DNA of 64,000 nt from UBA6055 sp965203755. Its GTDB lineage: Bacteria > Chloroflexota > Anaerolineae > Aggregatilineales > Phototrophicaceae. How positions within the stretch are numbered: position 1 is the stretch's first letter; each line of letters opens with the position of its first letter. The notes beneath the pieces are model-generated. The model was not told the origin of the DNA. It worked only from the letters and a program-made list of their open reading frames with translations, and made no database searches. Below are positions 43,001 to 51,630 of this stretch, piece after piece. Location of the stretch: NCBI GenBank assembly GCA_965203755.1, contig OZ241910.1, positions 930,001-994,000 of the forward strand, in the 5' to 3' direction. The translations under genes and the position numbers were made by a program.

Positions 43001-44108
43001 GCGATTTTAACAGGGCATCCGTTCGCTCAACCATCGTCCCAAATGCGAATCGCTCCAAGCCCAGCTGCGTATTGGCCGCGAACTCATCCCGATGGTCAAG
43101 CAATCGCTGGATGCCGCGCCCAAGCGCGCTGATGTCCGCATAGGGAACAAGGATGCCATTGACCCCGTGCTGAACAAGCTCGGGATTCCCCCCTTTGTCG
43201 CTTGCCAGCACGGGGGTGCCCAGTCGCAGGCTTTCGAGCAGCGTGTGCGACAGTCCCTCATAGCCGCTGCACAGCGCCAAGGCATCGGCCGCATACATCA
43301 GACGAAACAGGCCGCGGCGCGGCAAACAGCCCATAAACCGCACCCGCTCGCCGAGGGTTTGCGCCAGCCCCTGCAAACGGCGCAGATCGGGGCCGGCGCC
43401 GACGACGATGAGGCGCAGGTCGGGCATGGAAGCCATGGCCGCCATCAGATGGTCAATCCCTTTCCAGGGATGCAGACGCGCCGCCGCGAGCAGGGTCGGG
43501 CGGTCATCCCATCCCAAATCGGCGCGGATTTCGGCGCGGGAGGCGGCAAAGGGCGGCGGTTCGGGCAGGGCGTTGTAAATCACATGGATCTTGGCGGCAT
43601 CAACCCCCCATCCGGTCACCATTCGCTTGAGATAATGGCTGGGGACGATGACCGCATCCATGGCCGCGGCTTGGCGCGAGCGCGAGTCTCTTTGCCAGCG
43701 CACCCGCCAGTCGCCTTGAACAGTCTGGAAGTCGTCGACGTTCAGATCCGGCGCGATCCAGCCGCGGCGGATGCAGCGCTCCCAAGCCTGGTCGCCGACG
43801 ATTTTGATCACGCGGGGGGCATGCCGGCGGCGCCACAGCGGCAGGTCGGTCGATTGCAGATAGATGAGGTCAGCCCAAGCCAGATTTTGCCGCGCCGAAA
43901 GCCCGTATTTCGCCACTCGAAGCGGATACACCTGTCGGTCGACGCGGGCAACCGGGTAAGGATCATCCGCCAGCCGGCTGTCGCCATAGCTCAACACGCG
44001 CAGGTTCCAGCCGCGGCTTTGCATCGCCGGCAGCAGCTCGTGGAGATAGGTCGCCGGCCCGCCTGATTCTGGGTGGCATATCCCGGTCGCCACAAACAAA
44101 TTGGGCAT
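42990..44108 (-). CDS. GT4-family glycosyltransferase
   Basis: A GT-B glycosyltransferase with N-terminal CHPESGGPATYLHELLPAM acceptor domain and a C-terminal nucleotide-sugar-binding domain: AAARLHPWKGIDHLMAAM, then ALCSGYEGLSHTLLESLRLGTPVLASDKGGNPEL, containing the E(x7)E motif of retaining GT4 enzymes. It probably adds a sugar to a cell-surface lipid or polysaccharide. It follows a methyltransferase and a DUF309 gene on the same strand, and its 3' end overlaps that of the response regulator. Confidence 0.9.
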   Translation of the reverse strand: MPNLFVATGICHPESGGPATYLHELLPAMQSRGWNLRVLSYGDSRLADDPYPVARVDRQVYPLRVAKYGLSARQNLAWADLIYLQSTDLPLWRRRHAPRVIKIVGDQAWERCIRRGWIAPDLNVDDFQTVQGDWRVRWQRDSRSRQAAAMDAVIVPSHYLKRMVTGWGVDAAKIHVIYNALPEPPPFAASRAEIRADLGWDDRPTLLAAARLHPWKGIDHLMAAMASMPDLRLIVVGAGPDLRRLQGLAQTLGERVRFMGCLPRRGLFRLMYAADALALCSGYEGLSHTLLESLRLGTPVLASDKGGNPELVQHGVNGILVPYADISALGRGIQRLLDHRDEFAANTQLGLERFAFGTMVERTDALLKSLSA

Positions 44109-44129
44109 GCCGCGCTCCTGCCGTCTCGC

Positions 44130-44915
44130 TTAGGGAATGCGCCCGCGAATGAGGATGTGATGATTGACAAAGCTGGCGGCATCTGTTCCCCAATGCTTCG
44201 CGTCCAGCCAGTCTTTGGCGATTGGCGGCGCATCCGCCAGCATCTGGATCAGCGCCGAAACCGCGCTTTCATCATTGCCCTGACGTCGGGCCCAATCCAG
44301 GAAAACGTGCCGTTTGACATACTCTTCGCTGTGCTCGATTCGAATCGCGGCGGCTTCAAACATCGCTTTCCATTCGGCGGCCTTAAAGGCGCGATGGTGG
44401 CTTGGGTCGCGCCGCCGTTCAAATTGATCGACATACCGCGCCGCTTCATCATCCGCCGGCAGAACATGATCTTGCAGCAGCAGCATACCGCCCGACTTCA
44501 AGACGCGGGCGGACTCCTTGATAAACGCGGCCGCGTTGGGAAAATGATGGGGCGCGATGCGGCAAGTCACCAGATCAAACCGCCCGTCATCAAAGGGCAG
44601 GGCCTCGGCATCCGCCTGCTGGAAGACGACATTGCCTATTCCTTGACCGTCGACGATGAAGGCTTTGGCTTTCTCCAGCATTCGGGCGGTCAAATCGGCA
44701 GCCGTCACCTGCTTGACCACGGGGGCGAACTTGAGGGCGGTATGCCCGCCGCCGGTGGCGACATCCAGCATCTCCCAATGCGGCTGGGGCTGGGCAATCG
44801 CAGTCAGGCGGTCGAGGTCAGAGCCTTTGGCGTGGGTTTCGCTGGTGACATAGCCATCGGCATATTGGGCGTAACGGGCTTGGGACAAGGATTTCGGGTC
44901 GGTTGGCGCGGTCAT
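44130..44915 (-). CDS. Class I AdoMet-dependent methyltransferase (UbiE/type 11-like)
   Basis: The AdoMet-binding motif I is MLDVATGGGHTALKFAP near residue 50; motif II AADLTARMLEKA with the acidic residue follows, then QQADAEALPFDDGRFDLVTCRIAPHHF and LKSGGMLLLQDHVLP. This matches the type 11 small-molecule methyltransferases. ATG 44915 follows AGGAAG closely; the frame open to 44978 would overlap the DUF309 gene. The substrate is unknown. It sits between DUF309 and GT4 genes. Confidence 0.9.
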   Translation of the reverse strand: MTAPTDPKSLSQARYAQYADGYVTSETHAKGSDLDRLTAIAQPQPHWEMLDVATGGGHTALKFAPVVKQVTAADLTARMLEKAKAFIVDGQGIGNVVFQQADAEALPFDDGRFDLVTCRIAPHHFPNAAAFIKESARVLKSGGMLLLQDHVLPADDEAARYVDQFERRRDPSHHRAFKAAEWKAMFEAAAIRIEHSEEYVKRHVFLDWARRQGNDESAVSALIQMLADAPPIAKDWLDAKHWGTDAASFVNHHILIRGRIP

Positions 44916-44947
44916 TTCAGCTTCCTGGCCGGCGGGACGAGTCGGCT

Positions 44948-45778
44948 TTATTTTAGCGGCGGCGGCGGCAAACGGCAATGCCCTGGACGCGCGCTGTTCG
45001 GCGCCGGCCGCAGCGGCTTGAGCCGGGCATGGTCAAACTCATGCAGCCGTTCGGCGCCCAAGCGCTCCAGTTCGGCGCGGACGGCATACGAATCACGGCG
45101 CAGCTGGGCGACGTCAATGCCCTGGCATATCGCCGGCAAGACCGCCAGCCACTGCACGCTGCGCTGGAGCATCTTCAGCGCGCCGCGGTAATTGCCGCGT
45201 TCAATTTGAAAATAGGCGACGCCGACCTGCAAAACGGCGCGGTAGAGATCGCGCACCGGCCCTTCGGTCATAGCCCACTGTTCTTCAAACAGGTCATGCT
45301 GCCGATAGTATTCACCGGCATTGAACTGCCGCATGCCTTCGACTGCCAGCGGCGGCAGCGCTTGATCGCATTCGCAGTCAAGCTGTTTCAGCCATTGCGG
45401 GGACGGGATTCGTCCAAAGTCGGCGACCAGTTTGGTGATGTCGCGGTCAAGATTTGACCAACTCAAGGTTAAATCGGCCCCCAGCCGCGCCGCCTGCGCC
45501 CGCTGCCGGCCGTCGTCGCTGACCAGCAGGATCGGAATGCGGCGGGTCGCCGGACTCGCTTTGGGGGCGGCGATAAACGCCTGCCAGTCAGGATGGGCGG
45601 CATCAATCAGGATCATGGCGGCTCGATTTTGAATCAGCGCGTTCATGTACCCGCCGCCTGCGCTGATATGGATGAGGCTGTACGTTGGAAGGGCTTTGCC
45701 AAGATCGGCGAACGCGCTGCGGCGGGTCACCAATATAAGCGCCGGCTGGCTCACGAGACGCTCCAATGATTTCGGCAA
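44948..45778 (-). CDS. DUF309 domain protein with N-terminal receiver-like region
   Basis: The C-terminal half (about residues 145-215) is DUF309: FNAGEYYRQHDLFEEQW, then DLYRAVLQVGVAYFQIERGNYRGALKM, a helical bundle with conserved histidine and glutamates. The first 125 residues look like a receiver-type Rossmannoid (PALILVTRR, AAMILIDAAHPDW, RIPILLVSDDGRQRAQAARLGADLTLSW), but the phosphoacceptor and lysine positions are not clearly kept, so it may be a pseudo-receiver. Function of DUF309 is unknown. Proline-rich tail. First gene of the run with the methyltransferase and GT4. Confidence 0.8.
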   Translation of the reverse strand: MPKSLERLVSQPALILVTRRSAFADLGKALPTYSLIHISAGGGYMNALIQNRAAMILIDAAHPDWQAFIAAPKASPATRRIPILLVSDDGRQRAQAARLGADLTLSWSNLDRDITKLVADFGRIPSPQWLKQLDCECDQALPPLAVEGMRQFNAGEYYRQHDLFEEQWAMTEGPVRDLYRAVLQVGVAYFQIERGNYRGALKMLQRSVQWLAVLPAICQGIDVAQLRRDSYAVRAELERLGAERLHEFDHARLKPLRPAPNSARPGHCRLPPPPLK

Positions 45779-45901
45779 GCCGTTAAGCGAATGTTATGCC
45801 GGCTGTGTTTTTCTTTACATTTTGATAACATGACGGGCATCATTTTACCGGCTCTTAAATATCAGAGAAGTCTGCATTTCGTTTTATACGCGTCCAAATG
45901 C

Positions 45902-45931
45902 TTGACATATTGGTCAAAATCGGCCTATAAT
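45902..45931 (+). promoter_or_regulatory. Sigma-70-type promoter of the DUF177-rpoD operon
   Basis: TTGACA (45902-45907) and TATAAT (45926-45931), both perfect, are separated by 18 bases. An inverted repeat TTGAC-N6-GTCAA (45902-45917) overlaps the -35, so repressor control is possible. It is the best consensus promoter in the window. Confidence 0.75.
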
Positions 45932-46003
45932 GCGAGGTATATTCATTATTCAAAAATAGAACCGCTTTTGTCAAACTTCAGCCGGCCGCCGGGAAATCAA
46001 GCG

Positions 46004-46555
46004 ATGCACAGCAGTTATCTTAACAAACGGCTCCTCAAAGTTAACGTTGGATTTTTGCTGTCCGAAGGCCCTGGCAGCGCCAGAGAAATTCCCATCAGCA
46101 TTCCACAGCGAGTGAAAATCGATCACGATCTTTATCTGGAAGCGCTTCAGGGCAGCCTCCTGTTCACCCGCACCAAAGAGGGCATTCTGATACAAGGCAG
46201 CGTCCAGGTCCATCACCGGCGAGAATGCGACCGCTGCCTTGAGCCCCTTGTTCACGTTTTTGATGTCGCGGCCGCCGAGTTGTTCGCCGCCCCAGCCGAT
46301 TCCAACAAGAGCGCCTTCAGCGTCGATGCCACCGGCGATATTGACCTGGCGCCTTTGTTAAGGGAGGAAGCGCTCATTGAGGCCGGCTACCGCGTCGTTT
46401 GCCGCGACAGCTGCCGTGGATTGAGCGCCGACACCGGCTTGAACCTGAATCACGAGCCTGACATGGCGGCCGCCGACCGGCCCGAAGCCGACATCCAGGC
46501 GGCAATCGACCCGCGGCTGGCGGTTCTGAAGCGATTATTGGACAAAGAGGAGTGA
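46004..46555 (+). CDS. DUF177 (YceD) protein
   Basis: YceD-type proteins are linked to 23S rRNA accumulation and 50S assembly. The family signs are LEALQGSLLFTRTKEGILIQGSVQV, the cysteine pair CDRCLEPL near residue 75, and the acidic DATGDIDLAPLLREEALIEAG, then CRDSCRG, which with CDRC could hold zinc. ATG 46004 gives 183 residues; the upstream open frame crosses the promoter. In most bacteria rpmF follows this gene; here the primary sigma factor gene does, 61 bases on. Confidence 0.87.
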   Translation: MHSSYLNKRLLKVNVGFLLSEGPGSAREIPISIPQRVKIDHDLYLEALQGSLLFTRTKEGILIQGSVQVHHRRECDRCLEPLVHVFDVAAAELFAAPADSNKSAFSVDATGDIDLAPLLREEALIEAGYRVVCRDSCRGLSADTGLNLNHEPDMAAADRPEADIQAAIDPRLAVLKRLLDKEE

Positions 46556-46616
46556 TTTTATCGGGAGTTTTTATGCGGCGGCCGGTTTGGTTTCGCCCAC
46601 ATCCAAGGGAGCGATC

Positions 46617-47699
46617 GTGACTGACTTTGCGGGAACTTACAATTCTGATACCGCTTATCTTGATGAAGACAAGCGCGGGCAAAATCACCTTGAAAATTTT
46701 TTTGACGGAGACCGGCTGGGCTTATTTGAAGACCGTCTTGACGATGATGCCGCCGGGGTGGAAGCGGAATATGATCTTAGCGAAATCACCTCCAACGACA
46801 CCGTGGGCCTGTATCTGAAAGAGATGGCGCAGGTCCCGCTGCTGTCCACCGAAGAGGAAGTCCAGCTGGCGATGCGGCTGGAAGCCGGCCGGGCGGCCGC
46901 CAAGCAGCTGGAGCGAAATCCCGCGCATGAGCGCAGCGCCGAATGGAAGTTCTTGGTCCATGATGGCATCAATGCCCGCGAGCACCTCATCAAAGCCAAT
47001 ACGCGTCTGGTTGTTTCGGTCGCCAAGAAATATATGTCGCGCGGCGTGCATTTCCTTGATTTGATTCAAGAGGGCAACCTGGGCTTAATGAAGGCGGTCG
47101 AAAAGTTTGATTATCACCGCGGCTATCGCTTTAGCACCTATGCCACTTGGTGGATCCGACAGACCATCACCCGCGCCATCGCCGACCAAGGGCGAACCAT
47201 TCGCGTGCCGGTGCACATGAGCGACCGCATCCGCAAACTGTACTGCACGGCGCGCGAGCTGGAACAGCAGATGGGGTGCAAACCTTCGATAGCGAAAATC
47301 GCCGAAGCCATGGACTGCGAGCCGCGCAAAGTTCAATGGATGCTTAAAGTTTCCTGGCAGCCCCTTAGCCTCGAGCATCCAGTCGGCGAAGACGACGACA
47401 GCGAACTAGGCAGTTTTATTGAAAACGAGCTTGAGCCCAGCCCGGCCGACAGCGCCGGCGGCAAATTGCTCAAAGAGAAGATCGAAGAACTCTTGAACAC
47501 GCTCACACCTCGGGAAGCCCGTATCCTGCGGCTTCGTTTTGGACTGCAAAATGGACGCAGCCATACCCTAGAGGAAGTCGGGCGGCAATTTGGTCTGACG
47601 CGCGAACGGATTCGACAGATTGAAGGCCGCGCCCTGCGCCGTCTGCGTCATCCGCGGCGGAGCCGTCAGCTGCGCGATTATCTTGACCGGGGTTTTTGA
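46617..47699 (+). CDS. rpoD: Primary (group 1/2) sigma-70 factor
   Basis: All core regions are present: 1.2 (NDTVGLYLKEMAQVPLLSTEEEVQLA), 2 (LIKANTRLVVSVAKKYMSRG, DLIQEGNLGLMKAVEKFDY, GYRFSTYATWWIRQTITRAIADQ, the -10-reading helix), 3 (IRVPVHMSDRIRKL), and 4 (LTPREARILRLRFGL, HTLEEVGRQFGLTRERIRQIEGRALRRLRHP). The chain lacks a long region 1.1, giving about 360 residues, so it could be the housekeeping factor or a close paralogue. A GTG at 46617 after AAGGGAG is the likely start; TTG 46587 is possible. It shares a strong promoter with DUF177. Confidence 0.92.
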   Translation: MTDFAGTYNSDTAYLDEDKRGQNHLENFFDGDRLGLFEDRLDDDAAGVEAEYDLSEITSNDTVGLYLKEMAQVPLLSTEEEVQLAMRLEAGRAAAKQLERNPAHERSAEWKFLVHDGINAREHLIKANTRLVVSVAKKYMSRGVHFLDLIQEGNLGLMKAVEKFDYHRGYRFSTYATWWIRQTITRAIADQGRTIRVPVHMSDRIRKLYCTARELEQQMGCKPSIAKIAEAMDCEPRKVQWMLKVSWQPLSLEHPVGEDDDSELGSFIENELEPSPADSAGGKLLKEKIEELLNTLTPREARILRLRFGLQNGRSHTLEEVGRQFGLTRERIRQIEGRALRRLRHPRRSRQLRDYLDRGF

Positions 47700-47910
47700 T
47701 TCAATTCCGCCGCGCCGCCAGCGTCTTTTCCTCTTTTTCAGGCGGCAGATCGGCCGGCTTGGCGATGTTATTCGGCAGCCCCTTTGCCGATTGTCCAAAT
47801 TGGCTTTGCGGTCATCGATCATCGTCTCAAGCTCGGGGAAGGCATCGCGCCGGCAAGTTGCGACAAGTAAATCAAAGAACGATTATACAATAATACTTGG
47901 GCAAAAATGG

Positions 47911-47941
47911 TTGACAAATAATGACGAATACTATAGTATTC
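47911..47941 (+). promoter_or_regulatory. C5-methyltransferase promoter with palindromic operator
   Basis: TTGACA (47911-47916) is followed by the perfect 16-bp palindrome GAATACTATAGTATTC (47926-47941), which covers any -10 (TATAGT at 15 or TAGTAT at 17 bases spacing). A protein bound there would block the promoter. Its core ACTATAGT resembles the boxes upstream of the controller gene at 50083-50108. Confidence 0.6.
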
Positions 47942-47968
47942 ATAATATGTGCGGAGTTGAGGAAATTT

Positions 47969-49081
47969 ATGGGTATTAGGGTTTTGGATCTATTTTCAGG
48001 ATGTGGGGGAATGTCTTGGGGCCTGTATAAAGCAGGAATGAATATAGTTGCCGCTGTAGATAACAATTCAATCGCTCTCGATACATTCCGATTGAATCAT
48101 CCAAACTCTATCATCTCATGTGAAGATCTCTCAGTCATTACCCCTGAATCTTGGCTAAAAAAGACAGGGTTAGAGACTAATTCCATTGATTGCATTATAG
48201 GCGGACCTCCATGTCAGGGATTCTCTAAAAATGTACCAAGAAGCCAAAGATTTTTAGATGATGGACGTAATCTATTGGTGAGAAACTTTTTAGAGTTCGT
48301 GCGCGTTATTCGTCCCAAGGTTGTAATTATGGAAAATGTCGCTGAAATGATAAATGGTTTTAACAGCGCGTTTACTGACGAAATACTATCTGCGTTATCT
48401 CGATGGGACTATTCAGTAAATGTAAAAAAACTGAATGCCGCAGACTATGGTGTCCCACAACATAGAAAACGAGCGTTTTTTTTCGGCAGTCGAGAATTTG
48501 AAGTTTCGTTTCCGAAACAAACTCATTTCGATAGAAATGAATCGCCGCCTATGTTTGAGCAGCAAGAAAAGGAGCATATATCAGTTTGGGATGCGATTGG
48601 TGATTTACCCAACCTTCGCAATGGCGAAGGAGTGGATCCGGCTGAGTACAAGACTGAACCGATGGCAGATTACCAAATGCGAATGAGGCAAAGCTCAACT
48701 GCTGTACACAACCATGTGGCTAGAAAGATGAGCAAAATACAATTAGAGCGCCTATCCTCAATTGGGCCAGGCGAAGGCGCAAGAGAATTGCCGACGCATT
48801 TGAGACCAAAGAGCAGTTACAGCGGCGCTTATGGAAGGCTAACTAAAGATATGGTTGCCAAGACTTTAACCCGCTGGATGTTTCATCCTGGGTCAGGAAG
48901 ATTTGGACACCCCACCGACATTCGCACAATCACGATACGAGAAGCGGCAAGACTGCAATCATTTTCAGATGATTTTATTTTCACAGGATCTTTCACGCAG
49001 GCAAGCAGTCAAATTGGAAATGCTGTGCCACCACTGCTAATGATGCGATTCGCTTCAATCATTCTGGAAAATCTGGAATAA
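47969..49081 (+). CDS. DNA (cytosine-5) methyltransferase of a type II R-M system
   Basis: The standard m5C motifs are in order: I DLFSGCGGMSWG, IV GGPPCQGFS with the catalytic cysteine, VI MENVAEM, VIII YGVPQHRKRAFF, IX TIREAARLQSFSDDFIF and X QIGNAVPPLL. The target-recognition region lies between VIII and IX (about residues 190-310). ATG 47969 has GAGGAAA upstream; earlier starts lie in the promoter. Base composition is clearly more A+T-rich than the flanking genes. Its 3' end faces that of the putative nuclease 7 bases away, and the controller protein gene lies beyond, the common gene plan of C-regulated R-M systems. The recognition sequence cannot be read from the protein. Confidence 0.95.
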   Translation: MGIRVLDLFSGCGGMSWGLYKAGMNIVAAVDNNSIALDTFRLNHPNSIISCEDLSVITPESWLKKTGLETNSIDCIIGGPPCQGFSKNVPRSQRFLDDGRNLLVRNFLEFVRVIRPKVVIMENVAEMINGFNSAFTDEILSALSRWDYSVNVKKLNAADYGVPQHRKRAFFFGSREFEVSFPKQTHFDRNESPPMFEQQEKEHISVWDAIGDLPNLRNGEGVDPAEYKTEPMADYQMRMRQSSTAVHNHVARKMSKIQLERLSSIGPGEGARELPTHLRPKSSYSGAYGRLTKDMVAKTLTRWMFHPGSGRFGHPTDIRTITIREAARLQSFSDDFIFTGSFTQASSQIGNAVPPLLMMRFASIILENLE

Positions 49082-49088
49082 GCTGGTT

Positions 49089-49799
49089 TTAGCTGACGCT
49101 CTTCTCAATAAGGTGCAACAAAGCATTTACCATATCATTGAAATCTATTTGAGCGTGTCTTCCGAGACTAAAATCGTGCCGATTGCCCGATCCTCCGGGA
49201 GGGATCAATTTATTTTCTCCGTGATAATGGAGTTGGTTCTGGTTTTTTGTTCCGCGCCTCCCTTGAGGATACCAGCTAAACCATTTCTCACTGCCTTTGT
49301 ATCCCTCTAAGGCATTTCCTCTACTGCTCCATCCCCAAGTATATGCCCCTGGATCGTACAATGTAGGATCAACCAGTCGCTCATAGTACGTGAAATCACC
49401 CGATTTCGTGTAAATAATGCGAGCGACTCTAACCTCTTTTGCGCCTAAAATCATTTTTGGTTCTTCAATGCGATTACGCACCCAATCGAGAAGCTCATCT
49501 CCGAGGATTTCACAGTCAAACGAGTTCCTGCTATTGACTAAAGAGAATTGCGAAGGTGTGGTTAAACGAGCAAAAGTAACCGGGCTTTTAGGCAGCCCTG
49601 TCTTAATCTGATATGCAATTTTAGCTGTCGGATTATACACATCCGCATAAGATTTACTCGCTAGCATTTCAGCTTCTAATGCCCATGACAGCAAAGTCTC
49701 TCCAAGCTGTATTGTCCCCGAGCAAAATGGGGACAGCCAATATACTTTGAAAGCCAATTCTATTCTACGAATCGTTTCCCGACGGATGATTTGCGACAT
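49089..49799 (-). CDS. Putative type II restriction endonuclease
   Basis: No named family is recognised, but position next to a cytosine methyltransferase and a controller gene points to the cognate nuclease. A PD-(D/E)XK-like core can be proposed: a glutamate-bearing helix GETLLSWALEAEMLAS, then the aspartate in YADVYNP and the YQIKTG strand, where QxK replaces ExK. The rest is rich in tryptophan and tyrosine (YTWGWSSRG, KWFSWYPQGRRG). ATG 49799 overlaps the controller gene by 35 bases, so nuclease translation is coupled to the controller; ATGs at 49808, 49823 and 49850 are alternatives. The gene is A+T-rich like its partner. Confidence 0.75.
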   Translation of the reverse strand: MSQIIRRETIRRIELAFKVYWLSPFCSGTIQLGETLLSWALEAEMLASKSYADVYNPTAKIAYQIKTGLPKSPVTFARLTTPSQFSLVNSRNSFDCEILGDELLDWVRNRIEEPKMILGAKEVRVARIIYTKSGDFTYYERLVDPTLYDPGAYTWGWSSRGNALEGYKGSEKWFSWYPQGRRGTKNQNQLHYHGENKLIPPGGSGNRHDFSLGRHAQIDFNDMVNALLHLIEKSVS

Positions 49800-50040
49800 C
49801 GGATGCATTTGACCCGGGCTCATTTTGTTCTGCCATTTGAATAAGAACAAATGTCTGTATGTTGAGAGCCTTCGCTAATACTGAAATTACATTCAGTGAC
49901 GGTGATTTAAGCCCTCTTTCAATCTGACTGATATACGTCCGATGAAGGCCGGCGCGGAAACTTAACTCTTCCTGCGAAAACTTCAACTGTCTTCGCCGCT
50001 TCCGAACTGCGTTTCCAAAAGCTTTATCTAAACTGCTCAT
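49765..50040 (-). CDS. XRE-family controller (C) protein of the R-M system
   Basis: A 91-residue helix-turn-helix protein shows the typical FGNAVRKRRRQLKFSQEELS, then AGLHRTYISQIERGLKSPSL recognition region and a dimer helix (VISVLAKALN). C proteins activate the late expression of the nuclease and repress themselves at high level. The tail (about residues 72-91) is polar and overlaps the nuclease start. Paired palindromes lie 43-68 bases upstream of its start, as C-boxes do. Confidence 0.88.
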   Translation of the reverse strand: MSSLDKAFGNAVRKRRRQLKFSQEELSFRAGLHRTYISQIERGLKSPSLNVISVLAKALNIQTFVLIQMAEQNEPGSNASDVANHPSGNDS

Positions 50041-50082
50041 AAGATAAACTTATTGTTTTGTCATCTAGTTTCGTGTCATGCA

Positions 50083-50108
50083 GACAATAGTTCTACAGAC
50101 TATCGTCT
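50083..50108 (-). promoter_or_regulatory. Paired C-box-like operators upstream of the controller gene
   Basis: Two similar sites lie close together: ACAATAGT (50084-50091) and ACTATCGT (50099-50106). The right one sits in the palindrome AGACTATCGTCT. Such tandem sites are where C-protein dimers bind to switch from activation to repression. The same core (ACTATAGT) is in the methyltransferase promoter. Confidence 0.65.
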
Positions 50109-50246
50109 ACAAAAAATATATCTAACCTTTGGGCTTCTTTTACCATTGTTTATGCTACATTCTCCTCATCTGAATCCCTCTGTACCGAAAGCGAGCGGCC
50201 GGCTATGATGTTTTTCTGGCCCGCTGCCCTTGAGACTCGCAAACTA

Positions 50247-50255
50247 TGCTAAAAT
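50247..50255 (+). promoter_or_regulatory. Extended -10 element of the M28 peptidase gene
   Basis: TGCTAAAAT matches the extended -10 pattern and ends 7 bases before the ATG at 50263. Transcription would start at or within a base or two of that ATG, so the message could be leaderless, unless ATG 50293 is used. Confidence 0.4.
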
Positions 50256-50262
50256 CACGGCT

Positions 50263-51630
50263 ATGAATCATACCCGGACTCATCGCGAAACCATGGTCAT
50301 CCTGACCGGTTTTATGCTGCTGCTGCTTGCCTGCAACCTGGGGACCAGCGGCAATGGCCCGCCGACGCTGGCGCCGCGGCCAACTCCAACGGCGCCGGCC
50401 ACCTTGGGTTATGCCGAACTCGCTTATGCGCCTGATATCGGCGATGCGCCGGCGCCGCCAGCCGATGTCGAGATTTTTCGCATTATCAATCAGGTAGAAT
50501 CGGACCGCCTGATGTTTCATATCAGCATCTTGCAGGGTTTTCACACTCGGCATGTCAATTCGACGCAGACATCAAGCGCCGAAGGCATTGGCGCCGCGCG
50601 GGCTTACATCGTCGACCAGTTCCAGACCTATCTGCAATTTTCCGGCGGCAATCTGTACACCTTTCAGGTGGACTTTGAGGCGACCGTGGATGGGGAAACA
50701 ACCCCGCAAAGCAACATTGTCGCCGTGATCCAAGGCACCGAAGTCGGCGCGGGCACGATCATCATCGGCGCCCACTATGACAGCATTGGGCGTCCATTGG
50801 ACTCGGGCAGCGCGTTCGCCCCCGGCGCCAACGATAACGGCTCTGGCGTGGCGGCTGTTCTGGAGATCGCGCGCATTATGAGCCGAAAGCAGTATAAATC
50901 GACCATCATGTTTGTCCTGTTCGCCGCCGAAGAGGTCGGGCGGCAGGGCAGCCGCGCCTTCGCCAGTTGGATATATGACAGCGGCGCCGACGTAACCGGC
51001 ATGATCAACGTGGATACCATTGGGAATATCCATGACCGCAGCCAGGCTGTCAATGACCATGAGTTGCGAATTTTCTCGGCTGGGCCCAACGAAACATCGG
51101 CTTCGCGGCAAATGGCGCGGATGATTAATTTTATCAGCTTCAATTACAGCCTGGAGCTTGATTTGACGGTGCAGGATGCGATTGACCGCGAGAATCGCTA
51201 TGGCGATCACTTCTCGTTCAGCGAACTGGGTTATCCGGCGGTGCGGCTCATCAATGCCCACGAAGAGAAAACCAACGGCGATCCCACGGACACGATTGAA
51301 TACATTGAAGCCGGCTACCTGCGGCAGGCCACCCAGGCGGTTTTGGCTGTCCTGACCGCTTTAGCCGACGGGCCGCCGCCGCCGCGCAACATCACCCTGC
51401 GCGACCAAGGCGGCGGCCTGCGAACTTTGGTTTGGGAACCGGTGCCAGAGGCAGCCAGCTATGTGATCGCGCTCCGCCGGCCGGGGGCCCTGGCTTATGA
51501 GCAGCAGTTCGAGGTCACTCATACCAACGTCTCTTGGGACCAATTCACCCGCTACGGCGGCATCGCCATCGCCGCCAAAAACGCCCAGGGCCTCGCCGGG
51601 CGATTATCATCGGAAATCATACCCCGCTAG
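50263..51630 (+). CDS. M28-family zinc aminopeptidase, lipoprotein
   Basis: An exported metallopeptidase has a lipoprotein signal (MVILTGFMLLLLACNLG, lipobox LLAC) and a proline/threonine-rich linker. The M28 domain contains the co-catalytic zinc ligands: GAHYDS (H and D), GANDNGSGV (D), FAAEEVGRQGS (E, E), VDTIGN (D) and a late histidine in NAHEEKTNGDPTDT. A C-terminal region (NITLRDQGGGLRTLVWEPVPEAASYVIAL) looks like a fibronectin type III repeat. It acts on peptides outside the cell. ATG 50263 or 50293 could start it. The short gap after the R-M island suggests a separate transcript. Confidence 0.9.
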   Translation: MNHTRTHRETMVILTGFMLLLLACNLGTSGNGPPTLAPRPTPTAPATLGYAELAYAPDIGDAPAPPADVEIFRIINQVESDRLMFHISILQGFHTRHVNSTQTSSAEGIGAARAYIVDQFQTYLQFSGGNLYTFQVDFEATVDGETTPQSNIVAVIQGTEVGAGTIIIGAHYDSIGRPLDSGSAFAPGANDNGSGVAAVLEIARIMSRKQYKSTIMFVLFAAEEVGRQGSRAFASWIYDSGADVTGMINVDTIGNIHDRSQAVNDHELRIFSAGPNETSASRQMARMINFISFNYSLELDLTVQDAIDRENRYGDHFSFSELGYPAVRLINAHEEKTNGDPTDTIEYIEAGYLRQATQAVLAVLTALADGPPPPRNITLRDQGGGLRTLVWEPVPEAASYVIALRRPGALAYEQQFEVTHTNVSWDQFTRYGGIAIAAKNAQGLAGRLSSEIIPR

